A DNA stretch of 64,000 nucleotides from Roseomonas sp. (GTDB lineage: Bacteria > Pseudomonadota > Alphaproteobacteria > Acetobacterales > Acetobacteraceae), in assembly GCA_020249145.1 (NCBI GenBank), contig JADCGF010000030.1, positions 1 to 64,000 on the forward strand, in the 5' to 3' direction. A program made the position numbers and the translations under genes. Of the stretch, positions 47,837 to 56,036 are shown in pieces. Each line of letters starts with the position of its first letter. The first letter of the stretch is position 1. The notes under the pieces are model-generated. The model saw nothing but the letters and a program-made list of their open reading frames with translations. It made no database searches and was not told the origin of the DNA.

Positions 47837-49395
47837 AGGCTGCCGAGCCCTTTGCGCGTTTCGCCTATCAACGCCACGCAGATCAGGCGCGGGCCAAGCC
47901 CGCATCACACCCTGTGGTGATCATTGGGGCCGGGCCGGTTGGCCTGACGCTTGCCATTGATCTCAAGCTGCGCGGTATTGATTGCGTGTTGCTGGATGAT
48001 CAGGACCGCATCGGGGGGGGGTCGCGCGCCATTTGCTTTGCCAAGCGGACGCTGGAGATTTGGGATAGGCTTGGCTGTGCCGCGCCCATGCTGGACAAAG
48101 GTGTGCGCTGGAATTTCGGCAAGGTCTTTCAGCATGAGGAATTGCTCTACCGTTTTGATCTGCAGCCAGAACCTGGCCATAAGATGCCGGCCTTCATCAA
48201 TTTGCAGCAATACTATGCGGAGAAATTCCTGGTGGATCGCGCGCAGGCGCTGAGCGTTGATCTGCGTTGGCTGAACCGTGTGATCGGCCTGCAATTGGGC
48301 GATCAGGGCGCGTGCATCACGGTTGAAACGCCCGATGGCATCTATTTGCTAGATGCGCGTTTTGCCATTGCCTGTGATGGCGCGCGTTCGCCCATGCGCG
48401 CCATGCTTGGCCTTGAATTCATGGGTGAGCAGTTTGAAGATCAATTTCTGATCGCCGATGTACGCATGACAGCCGATTTCCCGGTGGAGCGCTGGTTCTG
48501 GTTCGACCCGCCTTTTCATGGCGGCCAGTCCTGCCTTTTGCACAAGCAGCCCGATGATGTCTGGCGCATAGACCTGCAACTATCACCAGATGCGGATACG
48601 GAACATGAAAGGCGGCCCGAAGTGGTGCGCCCGCGCATTGAACGCATGTTGGAGCATGATGAATTCGATTTGGAATGGATTTCCGTCTATCGTTTTCAAT
48701 GCCGCCGGCTAGAACGCTTTGTGCATGGTGCGGTAATTTTTGCGGGTGATGCGGCACATCAGGTCTCCCCCTTTGGGGCGCGCGGCGCCAATTCCGGCGT
48801 GCAGGATGCGGATAATCTCGGCTGGAAGCTTGCCGCAGCTCTGCGGGGCAGGACAGGGCTGATTGCGAGCTATGATCAGGAACGTTCGCAAGCGGCGGAT
48901 GAGAATATCCTGAACTCCTCACGTGCCACTGATTTCATCGCGCCCCGCCACAAGGCAGAGGCACGTTTTCGCAACGCGGCCCTGGCGCTGGCGCGACAGA
49001 CGGAATTCGGCAAGCGCTTCGTCAATTCCGGCAGACTTTCAACACCAACCGCTTATGCCGAAAGTCCCTTGTCAAGGATGGACACAACGCCTTGGGCCGC
49101 CGGGCCGCCGCCCGGTGCGCCGATCCCAGATGCGCCCTTAGGCAATGGATACCTGAGTGAAACACTGGGCCAGGGTTTTGCCTTGCTTCATCGGCAGGGC
49201 GGTGCTGAGGCCAAGGGGGCTGAGGGGCTCGCCATTATTGAGGTCTTTGACCAGGACGAAGCCTTGATTGCGCGTTTTGGCCTCACGTCAGGGGCTGGTT
49301 ATCTCATTCGTCCGGATCGCCATGTGGCGGCGCGTTTTCATCAGGTGACGCATGCTGCGGTCACAGCCGCACTCCGCAAGGCCAACGCGGCCTGA
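47833..49395 (+). CDS. FAD-dependent aromatic monooxygenase (MhpA-like)
   Basis: This 520-residue flavoprotein has FAD motif VVIIGAGPVGLTLAIDLKL near residue 28, the family DG motif in ACDGARSPMRAMLGLEF, and the GDAAHQVSPFGARGANSGVQ motif near 300, typical of class A hydroxylases of the MhpA/pentachlorophenol-hydroxylase branch. Start ATG 47833 overlaps the previous stop (ATGA). Contiguity with hmgA suggests conversion of a hydroxyphenyl acid into homogentisate or a related diol. A G9 tract at 48013-48021 encodes the IGGGS segment. Confidence 0.87.
   Translation: MKAAEPFARFAYQRHADQARAKPASHPVVIIGAGPVGLTLAIDLKLRGIDCVLLDDQDRIGGGSRAICFAKRTLEIWDRLGCAAPMLDKGVRWNFGKVFQHEELLYRFDLQPEPGHKMPAFINLQQYYAEKFLVDRAQALSVDLRWLNRVIGLQLGDQGACITVETPDGIYLLDARFAIACDGARSPMRAMLGLEFMGEQFEDQFLIADVRMTADFPVERWFWFDPPFHGGQSCLLHKQPDDVWRIDLQLSPDADTEHERRPEVVRPRIERMLEHDEFDLEWISVYRFQCRRLERFVHGAVIFAGDAAHQVSPFGARGANSGVQDADNLGWKLAAALRGRTGLIASYDQERSQAADENILNSSRATDFIAPRHKAEARFRNAALALARQTEFGKRFVNSGRLSTPTAYAESPLSRMDTTPWAAGPPPGAPIPDAPLGNGYLSETLGQGFALLHRQGGAEAKGAEGLAIIEVFDQDEALIARFGLTSGAGYLIRPDRHVAARFHQVTHAAVTAALRKANAA
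48013..48021 (+). repeat. G9 tract inside the monooxygenase gene
   Basis: Nine consecutive G residues encode part of IGGGS near residue 61-64 of the FAD monooxygenase. The frame is intact in this sequence. Long G-runs in coding sequence can slip and switch the gene on or off. Confidence 0.85.
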
Positions 49396-49563
49396 GGGGG
49401 TCAAACCCGAAAAGGCTTTGGGACATCGCGTCTCGGCAAAGCGCCAAGACGGCGATTGGGACATGAATTTGGTGCTTAACTTTGCCCACCCCCCTGGCAA
49501 GATGCTGCGTAGCACGAAGCCTTGGCGCCTTACGGCAAAGGCCAAGGACACCCACCATAAGGC

Positions 49564-49677
49564 TCATCGAAGGGAGGCGGTTGTTGATGAGACCTTCTGA
49601 ATGGTAATGCTTCCCGCCCGTATATCCAGCAGGACCAAATCGGTGAGTTTGACACCAACTACAGCACCAATCGGCAT
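49564..49677 (-). pseudogene. N-terminal fragment of hydantoinase/oxoprolinase subunit A
   Basis: This 37-codon ORF starts in a TGATG overlap with the stop of the deacetylase gene. It reads [20 protein letters not shown] and then AGSITIQKVSSTTASLR before a stop. HyuA-family proteins begin with a similar pattern (R-I-G-V-D-V-G-G-T-F-T-D-L-V-L-x-D ... K-V-x-S-T-P), so this looks like the first about 35 residues with damage in the ATP-binding loop (VGVKLTD for VGGTFTD). The remaining about 600 residues are absent. Deacetylase-hydantoinase gene pairs are known in allantoin/hydantoin-type operons. Confidence 0.55.
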
Positions 49678-50582
49678 CACTTCCCCTTTTTCCCCTTGTT
49701 GGCGGCCTTACGCGGAAAACGCCTGCGGAAATCTGCGGCCATTTCCTCCAAGGTCACGAACCGCACACCAGGATGTTTCAGCATATGGCCGATCAGGCGT
49801 TCCAGCATGAGCAGCACTTGCGGCCGGCCTGATACATCCGGATGGATGGTCATGGGCACCACGGCGTAATCATATTCGCGGTAGACGAAATCGAAATGAT
49901 CGCGCCAGATCTGTTCAAGCTGATGTGGTGAGACATAGCCATGGCTATTCGGAAATTTCTTCACGAACATCATGGGTGGCAGATCATCCAAATACCAGGA
50001 AGCCGGGATTTCAACCAGCTCGGTTTCACGTCCACGCGTGAAGGGTTTCATCCATGTGGAAGCCGGCTTGCTGTAATCAATGGGCGTCCATGCATCGCCA
50101 GTGCGCACATAATAAGGTTGTGCATCATGATGCATCAGTGAATGATCATAAGCGATCCCACGCTCCAGCAGAATTTCGATGGAGGTGGCGGATACCTCCC
50201 ACCAGGGCGCGACATAGCCAACCGGGCGACGGCCCCAATATTGCTCGATCAGATAGATGCATTTGTCGAAAATCGCCTCTTCCTGGCTGCGTGAAAGAGC
50301 GAGGGGGTTTTCATGGCTGTAACCATGCAAGCCAATCTCATGGCCAGCCTTGGCGACCATCTCCGTTTCTTTCGGGAAAGATTCGATGGTATGTCCTGGG
50401 ACGAACCAGGATTGCTTCATGCCGAAGCGTTCGAACAGCTTCAGCAGGCGCGGCATACCAACTTTGGCGGCGAATACCCCGCGACTGATATCGCCCGGGC
50501 TATCCTCGCCCATATAGCTGCCAAGCCAGCCTGCCACGGCATCGCAATGCACGCTGAAGGCGCAGAGAATTTCCTTTGTCAT
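49677..50582 (-). CDS. polysaccharide deacetylase family protein (PuuE-like branch)
   Basis: This 301-residue NodB-fold protein lacks a signal peptide. The metal-binding and catalytic residues are visible in [12 protein letters not shown] (Asp) and [12 protein letters not shown] (H-x3-H) with a downstream APWWEVS loop and [15 protein letters not shown] region. Cytoplasmic members of this branch include allantoinase-like and other amidohydrolase-type enzymes; substrates are mostly unknown. A GGGAGAA site precedes the ATG. It is followed by the hydantoinase A remnant, so the original operon probably acted on a cyclic amide. Confidence 0.82.
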   Translation of the reverse strand: MTKEILCAFSVHCDAVAGWLGSYMGEDSPGDISRGVFAAKVGMPRLLKLFERFGMKQSWFVPGHTIESFPKETEMVAKAGHEIGLHGYSHENPLALSRSQEEAIFDKCIYLIEQYWGRRPVGYVAPWWEVSATSIEILLERGIAYDHSLMHHDAQPYYVRTGDAWTPIDYSKPASTWMKPFTRGRETELVEIPASWYLDDLPPMMFVKKFPNSHGYVSPHQLEQIWRDHFDFVYREYDYAVVPMTIHPDVSGRPQVLLMLERLIGHMLKHPGVRFVTLEEMAADFRRRFPRKAANKGKKGK

Positions 50583-50973
50583 TTCTCCCTCACAATCAGA
50601 AATCAGGCTAAACGCAGCAGAGCTGCCTCAATAAGGCAAATCGCAAAGATAGCGCCGCGAATGATAGGGCTTTCCCGCATGGTTCAGCCAGAAAAACGAT
50701 ACCAACGGTTGCAGCTTTTCATACAACTCGCGGCAGCCTGCATGCAGCGCTTCAAGCCTTTCGCGCGCAGGGGGATGATTGGAAGGCCGGGAACCACAAC
50801 CATCCATCCCATAATGGCTCTCATGACCATCCATGGTCTCCCACGTTTGAGTATTTGACTGACTTTTCTTGGATAAAGGCTATGCAAGGGAAATGGCGTC
50901 GACAAGGGTATTGATGCGGCGCCAGCATAGGTGACTTTGCCCGAACGCGCCTCGCTTTGCATGATGCGTATCC
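50583..50973. other. 391-nt gap with one doubtful small ORF
   Basis: Between the deacetylase start and tRNA-Leu. On the minus strand 50628-50834 reads a 68-residue frame with protein-like sequence in its second half (ARERLEALHAGCRELYEKLQ, then FFWLNHAGKPYHSRR), possibly the tail of a lost gene. No ribosome site or upstream coding sequence supports it, so it is not listed as a gene. The rest should hold the deacetylase promoter. Confidence 0.35.
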
Positions 50974-51056
50974 TGCCCACCGGGGGACTCGAACCCCCAC
51001 ACCCTTGCGAGCTGCGGATTTTAAGTCCGCTGCGTCTACCATTCCGCCAGGCGGGC
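50974..51056 (-). tRNA. tRNA-Leu (TAA)
   Basis: An 83-nt tRNA with a class II long variable arm. The acceptor GCCCGCC pairs with GGTGGGC (one G-U), discriminator A, and CCA is not encoded. The anticodon stem-loop GCGGACTTAAAATCCGC gives TAA. It marks the right flank of the aromatic-acid block. Confidence 0.95.
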
Positions 51057-51108
51057 CAGACCCAGGCTTACTAGCCCTTTTTCGCGCCGGGTTAAATCGC
51101 CCCTGACC

Positions 51109-52974
51109 TTACCGCCCTTGGCGCGCGCACCAATCGCGCCAAATGCGCCGCCAGCCGGCCTCAAGCCCCCTTGCATAGGTGGCTGCGTCACCCAAAGGCC
51201 CCAGCGATAGCCGGGCACGGATCGCAGCCAGGCCGTCCGCATCTTGCGCGAAGGCAATGGCCTTTTCGATGTACTCCGCCGTATCGGCGGCAATCCAATC
51301 CTGCAAGCCGACGGCGCTCAGCAGCGTTTCTCCATTGCGGCTGATCATGCCCCCGCGCCCACGCCGCGTCAGGGTTGGCACGCCGGCATGGATCGCCTCC
51401 ACCGTGGTGGTGCCGCCCGGAAAGGGGAAGGGGTCCAGCATGAAATCCACCGTCGCATAGCGTGCAAAATAATCCACGCGCGGGCTATGCCCTTCCAGAT
51501 CAATCCGCGCGACATCGCCGCCCGCAGCGGCAAAAAGCGCGCGCAGTCGTTGCGCCGTCGCGGCTTCCCCAAGCACTGCGGTTTTCAGCAACAACCGCGC
51601 ATCGGGCAGGCGGGCCAGAATGGCGGCCCAGGCGGCCAGTACTTCATCGTTGAGTTTCGCCAGGTTATTGAAACAGCCGAAGGTGACATGCCCCTGGCGC
51701 AGCATGGGCGGCGGGCTTGGCGCCACGGCTTCTCGCCCAGGCGTATAGCACAAGTAACAGCCCGGCAGCCGGAGCGGCTTTTCGATGTAAAGCGCCTCAT
51801 CTTCCGGTGGCAGCACCACATCATCGGCGATGATCCAATCCATCGCCGCCACACCATTGGTATTGGCATAGCCAATCCAGCTTACCTGCACCGGCGCAGG
51901 GCGATATTCCATCACGCCAATGCGGCTGGTTTCCGTATGGCCAGTCAGATCAACCAGAATATCAATCCCATCGGCGCGGAGTTGCGCGACAATCGCGGCA
52001 TCATCCAGGCTACCCAGCGAATGCCAGTGATCGAAAAGTCCGCGCAGCCTGGCAGTGGTGGCATCGGCGCGCTTGCCGACATCATAAGCGGTCAGGTGAA
52101 AGCCTGCGCGTTGATGCTGTGCAATCGCCGCTTCCAGAAAATAGCCAACCGGATGCTGACGAAAATCGCCCGAGAGCATGCCAATGCGCAGCCGCCGATC
52201 CGGGTCTGGCGTATTCGCGAAGGGCGCGGGCGCGGGCCGGGCGAAACGCTGGGCATAGGCGCGATGTGCAGCCGCCACTTCTTCCGCTGTAATGCCCGGC
52301 ACATAGTTTAAACCAAGCAGTAGATTCTGCCAGGCAGGGCGGCATCCGGGGTCTTGCGCAATGGCGCGGCGCTGCACGGCCATGGCCGCGCCAATATCGC
52401 CCGATTGCTGCAAGGCCAGACCATGATTCACCTTGGCATCGGCGCGATCCGGCATTTCTTTGGCAACACGCGCCAAATGCGGAATTGCGGCGCTGGGCCG
52501 GCCTAAACCCATCAGCGTGGTGCCCAATTCGCTTCGCATCAGCGTATCGCCCGGCGATGTTTCCAACAGTGCCCGCAGATGAAACATGGCACGATCAGGC
52601 CGCCCGGCATCCCGCCAAAGCCCGGCGACAGCACGGTGCAAACCCTCTCCGGCGCCTGCGGCAAGCGTGGCGGCAACAACTGCCTGCGCCGCATCAGCCT
52701 GCGCGGGCAGCAACACTCCCACAAGATTGACCGCCGCGCGAACATAGTCCGGTCGCTGGCGGAGCGCTTCACGAAACGCGGCCACAGCGCCCGCGCGGTC
52801 ACCAGAAAATCGCAAGGTCTGACCCAGGTTGTTGCGAATTTCCGGCGCATCACTTCCAAGCGCGATGGCACGCTGAAACAGCGGCGCGGCGGCACGGAAA
52901 TCCCGCGCTTGCAGCCGCGCCATGGCTTCGTTGAGCAGCGCTTCGGCATCTGGTGTGGCAGCGCTGGTACTCAT
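51109..52974 (-). CDS. TPR-containing O-GlcNAc transferase-like (SPINDLY/OGT family) protein
   Basis: This 621-residue protein has about six TPR repeats in its N-terminal 240 residues (for example APEIRNNLGQTLRFSGDRAG and RPDYVRAAVNLVGVLLPAQA) and a C-terminal glycosyltransferase family 41 domain with ILVDLTGHTETSRIGVMEYR, APVQVSWIGYANTNG and the FPFPGGTTTVEAIHAGVPTL motif that binds UDP-sugar. In bacteria these enzymes modify flagellin, surface proteins or glycans. Its ATG overlaps the stop of a gamma-glutamyltransferase remnant (TGATG). Confidence 0.9.
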   Translation of the reverse strand: MSTSAATPDAEALLNEAMARLQARDFRAAAPLFQRAIALGSDAPEIRNNLGQTLRFSGDRAGAVAAFREALRQRPDYVRAAVNLVGVLLPAQADAAQAVVAATLAAGAGEGLHRAVAGLWRDAGRPDRAMFHLRALLETSPGDTLMRSELGTTLMGLGRPSAAIPHLARVAKEMPDRADAKVNHGLALQQSGDIGAAMAVQRRAIAQDPGCRPAWQNLLLGLNYVPGITAEEVAAAHRAYAQRFARPAPAPFANTPDPDRRLRIGMLSGDFRQHPVGYFLEAAIAQHQRAGFHLTAYDVGKRADATTARLRGLFDHWHSLGSLDDAAIVAQLRADGIDILVDLTGHTETSRIGVMEYRPAPVQVSWIGYANTNGVAAMDWIIADDVVLPPEDEALYIEKPLRLPGCYLCYTPGREAVAPSPPPMLRQGHVTFGCFNNLAKLNDEVLAAWAAILARLPDARLLLKTAVLGEAATAQRLRALFAAAGGDVARIDLEGHSPRVDYFARYATVDFMLDPFPFPGGTTTVEAIHAGVPTLTRRGRGGMISRNGETLLSAVGLQDWIAADTAEYIEKAIAFAQDADGLAAIRARLSLGPLGDAATYARGLEAGWRRIWRDWCARQGR

Positions 52975-53324
52975 CCCGTAATCGCATAGGCCGGGCGTCG
53001 CGGATCAGCCCCTGCGCGCACCAGCCCCGCTTGCGGATCGGACATCACGGCTTCAACACTGCCCGCCAGCCAGGTGATATCCGGCCATTCCTTGAGGTTA
53101 TGTCCGCGGCCCGCCAACGCATTCCGCGTTGCGTCTGGAATGCGCGCCTCAACCGCAAGCCGTCACGGGAAATAATCAAAGGGCGCGAAGGAAGACGGGA
53201 AGGCATAGGATGAAACACGCGGCGCTTCGATCGCTTCCTGAAGTTCCATACCGAAATGCAGCACATTCAACATCACCTGCAACATGTCTTGGATTTGTAC
53301 ATCACCGCCCGGCGTGCAGAAAGG
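52971..53324 (-). pseudogene. C-terminal fragment of gamma-glutamyltransferase
   Basis: The frame reads PFCTPGGDVQIQDMLQVMLN, then LHFGMELQEAIEAPRVSSYA, an in-frame TGA at 53163-53165, and continues RLAVEARIPDATRNALAGRG, then SVEAVMSDPQAGLVRAGADP to a stop at 52971. This is the C-terminal small-subunit part of a GGT (the G-G-D-V-Q-x-Q...M motif is conserved). It is cut on its 5' side by the IS3 element and also carries the internal stop, so it is dead. Its final TGA overlaps the OGT start. Confidence 0.8.
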
Positions 53325-53384
53325 GAGCCGGCTCGGTTAGTTTGAACATTTCCTGGGCGTTTCCTAAGTGGCTTTCTGCCTCGG

Positions 53385-54218
53385 TTAGGCCGCCATCGGG
53401 AATGATGGAAGCGCGGTGAAATAGGCCTCGTCCGGCGTCTGCCGGTCAAGGCTCGAATGGGGCCGGCGGGTATTGTAGAAGCCGTCGATGTATCGGCTGA
53501 GCGAAGCCCGCGCGTCAGGGACGCTGGCATAGGCCCGCAGGTAAACCTCCTCGTATTTGATGGTCCGCCAGAGCCTTTCCACGAAAACATTGTCCCGCCA
53601 CGCCCCTTTGCCATCCATGCTGATCGCGATCTCGTGACTTTTCAGCAGCCCCGTGAAGGCCAGGCTCGTGAATTGCGACCCTTGATCCGTGTTGAAGACC
53701 TCGGGCTTGCCGTATTTTGCCAGCGCCTCCTCCACAGCCTCAATGCAAAAGCCTGTGTCGAGCGTGATCGAGAGCTTCCAGGCCAGCACCTTCCGACTGA
53801 ACAAATCAATGACGGCGGCAAGATAGGCAAAGCCGCGCGCCATGGGGATATAGTTGATGTCCATTGCCCAGACCTGATTGGGTCGCAAGATCGGCACGTT
53901 TCTGAGCAGATACGGGTAGATTTTGTGTCCCGGTTCCGGCTTCGAGGTGTTCGGACGGCGGTAGATCGCCGCGACGCCCATCCGCTTCATCAGCGTGGCC
54001 ACATGCAGACGCCCGACTGAAAAGCCTTCCTGTTTCAGAAGGCCCTGCATCATCCGACTATCCGCGAAAGGGTATTCCAGATGCAATGCGTCTATCCGGC
54101 GCATCAACGCCAGATCGACAGCCGGAACCGGGCGGGCGGCGTAGTAGAGCGTCCCCCGGCTGATGCCCAGCGCCTTGGCCTGTTTCGCCAGAGGCAGGGC
54201 GTGCTGACGGTCAATCAT
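53385..54218 (-). CDS. IS3-family transposase OrfB (DDE integrase)
   Basis: This 277-residue protein has the helix-turn-helix-like HTH_21 opening (RMQ... region with MMQGLLKQEGFSVGRLHVAT) and the rve catalytic core: D in QVWAMDINYIPMARGFAYLA, D in EVFNTDQGSQFTSLAFTGLL, and E in FVERLWRTIKYEEVYLRAYA. All three DDE residues appear intact. It overlaps OrfA by 4 bp (ATGA); a fusion OrfAB by frameshifting is typical of the family. Confidence 0.92.
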   Translation of the reverse strand: MIDRQHALPLAKQAKALGISRGTLYYAARPVPAVDLALMRRIDALHLEYPFADSRMMQGLLKQEGFSVGRLHVATLMKRMGVAAIYRRPNTSKPEPGHKIYPYLLRNVPILRPNQVWAMDINYIPMARGFAYLAAVIDLFSRKVLAWKLSITLDTGFCIEAVEEALAKYGKPEVFNTDQGSQFTSLAFTGLLKSHEIAISMDGKGAWRDNVFVERLWRTIKYEEVYLRAYASVPDARASLSRYIDGFYNTRRPHSSLDRQTPDEAYFTALPSFPMAA

Positions 54219-54520
54219 CGTTTTGTGCTCAGCAATCCCGCCTTGGTGAGCGCGTCTGCTAAAAAACCATTCGTGAGCGTCAACTCCCCTATCTTCGCGT
54301 GGAGTTCTTTCACATCAACCGGTGGCGGCGCTTCCGGCTTGCCTTCGCCGAAAATCCCGCCAGCCCCTTCAAGAAGCTGATCCCGCCAAGTCTTGATGAC
54401 ATTCGCATGGACATCAAATTGCGCGGCCAGCTCGGCCAGCGTCTTCTCGCCCTTCACGGCGGCAAGCGCCACCTTCGCTTTGAAGGCCGGGCTATGGTTC
54501 CGGCGGGGTCGTCTTGTCAT
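54215..54520 (-). CDS. IS3-family transposase OrfA (HTH protein)
   Basis: This 101-residue protein begins MTRRPRRNHSPAFKAKVALA and has the Tnp_1/HTH_8 helix-turn-helix LAELAAQFDVHANVIKTWRD followed by a leucine-rich coiled region (DVKELHAKIGELTLTNGFLA). It binds the element ends and regulates transposition. The stop overlaps the OrfB start. Confidence 0.9.
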   Translation of the reverse strand: MTRRPRRNHSPAFKAKVALAAVKGEKTLAELAAQFDVHANVIKTWRDQLLEGAGGIFGEGKPEAPPPVDVKELHAKIGELTLTNGFLADALTKAGLLSTKR

Positions 54521-54723
54521 GGTGTCTCCCGTTCACGGCATCATGCCGCAGTCAGGCAGAAAATCCACTTATACCAGCTGTTCAGATTGCCCGAGCCAGC
54601 TCTATTTCAAACGATTCAGTGTCGAGCCGGAGCCCAATTGGGAACCAGCAGCCAGTTTTTTGGGTTGACAAGGCAACTTCGAAAATTTACCAATTTTTAA
54701 AAAAATGCACGCAGAAGTTGCCA

Positions 54724-55218
54724 ATGTCGGATCTTGTTAGATTGCTTGTTGGCGGAAAACGGATTGTGGCTGCGCTTGGAAAGAACACGTCCGGGCGCTA
54801 TGGCATGCGGTTTTCGCGTGGAGTGTCCACACATGTTTTGGGACAGGCCGCCGTAAAGGGCGTCAGGCGCATAATCCAGAAGGCATATCAAAGTATGTCC
54901 GAGGAAGAAAAATGGGTAACAGACCAAGCCACCGAGTTGGCAGTTCGAATTGCAGCGAGCGTGAGCCAAGGTGCTCTGAAAGCTTACATTGACCAAAACG
55001 ACCTCGATAGGCAAGCTGATATTGCTGCGTCCAGTTTGTCAGATCGAATAGTTCAAGCGATAAATTCTCGCGCTTGGTCAGTTGGTTACGATTTTGTATT
55101 CGGAAAGATTGATCGTGAAGGAAAACTGATAGTCCAAAGAGACTTGATAAAGCAGGCCATTCTTGCTGGTACTGGGGAATACCTACATTCATACACCGAG
55201 AGCCACAGGCACGAGTAG
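54724..55218 (+). CDS. orphan hypothetical protein, atypical composition
   Basis: The product from ATG 54724 (MSDLVRLLVGGKRIVAALGK) is 164 residues; the upstream open frame is partly inside the IS3 end and is not coding. It is rich in alanine, glutamine and serine and predicted mostly helical, with basic N-terminal segment (GRYGMRFSRGVSTHVLGQAA) and a tail ending ESHRHE. No signal peptide, membrane helix or family is recognised. Its AT-richer composition and the adjacent AT-rich upstream DNA (TTTTTAAAAAAATG) differ from the neighbours, which suggests transfer. No good ribosome site is visible. Confidence 0.55.
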   Translation: MSDLVRLLVGGKRIVAALGKNTSGRYGMRFSRGVSTHVLGQAAVKGVRRIIQKAYQSMSEEEKWVTDQATELAVRIAASVSQGALKAYIDQNDLDRQADIAASSLSDRIVQAINSRAWSVGYDFVFGKIDREGKLIVQRDLIKQAILAGTGEYLHSYTESHRHE

Positions 55219-55239
55219 CTTTCTCGATTAGCAATTCTT

Positions 55240-55632
55240 CTTATCGACCGGCGTCTCTCCCGCGAAAGCTTGACCAACGCTGGCATCAACACGCGCTGCC
55301 TGTCGCGCGACGAGGTGGCGACGCGGTGGTTGCATTCCACCTCCGACTTCACTGGAATTCTGTCAGCCGTGACCAACAACACCCTGCGGCAGGCCTACGA
55401 GACCTATGGTCGCAACTTAATGCTGTTCGACTATCAGGTGCTAGCCACCGACTACAAGGCGATGAACCGGGTGCAACTCGCGAGGCCCCTTGGCTGGAGG
55501 AGGTGGGCGAGAGCGGCGAGATCAAGCGTAGCACGCTGGGCGAGAGCAGGGAAAGAAACCGCGTGAAGAACTATGGCCGGGTCGTGGCGATCGCCCGGCA
55601 GATGCTGATCAACGACGACCTCGACGCCTTCA
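55240..55632 (+). pseudogene. frameshifted fragment of phage prohead protease/major capsid protein
   Basis: One frame reads SLTNAGINTRCLSRDEVATR, WLHSTSDFTGILSAVTNNTL and ATDYKAMNRVQL. Near 55475 the frame shifts and continues EAPWLEEVGESGEIKRSTLG and NYGRVVAIARQMLINDDLDA. The order T-S-D-F-x-x-I-L...D-F/Y-K-x-x-N-R-V-Q-L...E-x-G-E-I/F-K-R...R-Q-x-L-I-N-D-D-L-D-A-F is the hallmark of Mu-like/gpT-type major head proteins fused to prohead protease. N- and C-terminal parts and all other phage genes are missing. Confidence 0.7.
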
Positions 55633-55656
55633 AAATCCGCAATGAAGGACCCAGTC

Positions 55657-55881
55657 CTACTTGCGCGCGCCAATGCCGGCGAAGCGCTTATTGAACTTCG
55701 CAATCTGCCCGCCCGTATCAATGATGCGCTGCTGGCCGGTCCAGGCCGGGTGGGACTTCGGATCAATATCCAAGCGAATGGTATCGCCCGGCTTGCCGTA
55801 GCAGGAACGGGTCTTGTACTCGGTCCCGTCCGTCATGATGATGTTGATCTCATGATAATCGGGATGGATATCGGACTTCAT
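55657..55881 (-). CDS. rpmE: 50S ribosomal protein L31
   Basis: This 74-residue protein reads [20 protein letters not shown] and ends [12 protein letters not shown]. It lacks the CxxC...CxxC zinc motif, so it is the zinc-independent alphaproteobacterial form; one cysteine (RSCYGKPGD) is present. It sits immediately next to the phage capsid fragment, whose border may mark the end of an excised or degraded insertion. Confidence 0.95.
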   Translation of the reverse strand: MKSDIHPDYHEINIIMTDGTEYKTRSCYGKPGDTIRLDIDPKSHPAWTGQQRIIDTGGQIAKFNKRFAGIGARK

Positions 55882-56036
55882 GGCACATGCTCACAAAAAA
55901 TAGGCCGCCGATGCCGACCGGCTGGCTTGGGAACGCGGGCTATAGGGGATCAGCCCGGCCCGCGCAAGCCAGCGATTGACCCAGGCCGCGCCCCGGGCCA
56001 GAGGAAACGCTCTTCCCCCGTAAAGGTCCGGCGCGC

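Larger units (their letters stand above)
53325..54602 (-). mobile_element. IS3-family insertion sequence with OrfA and OrfB
   Basis: Imperfect inverted ends are seen: GAGCCGGCTCGGTTAGTTTG at 53325 and the reverse complement of 54580-54602, GAGCTGGCTCGGGCAATCTG; most positions agree. The two transposase genes lie inside on the minus strand. I found no matching direct repeat at the flanks (CAGAAAGG left, TATTTCAAAC right), consistent with a later deletion or recombination after insertion. Boundaries are accurate to a few bases. Confidence 0.8.

Noticed and set aside
49396..49563. Sequence between the monooxygenase and hydantoinase scar, with open frames on both strands
   Set aside because: Looked for HyuA continuation and IS ends; neither was convincing, so left as unassigned.
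53385..54218. Possibility that the IS3 transposase is itself broken
   Set aside because: Both frames are open and the DDE residues are in place, so it may be active.
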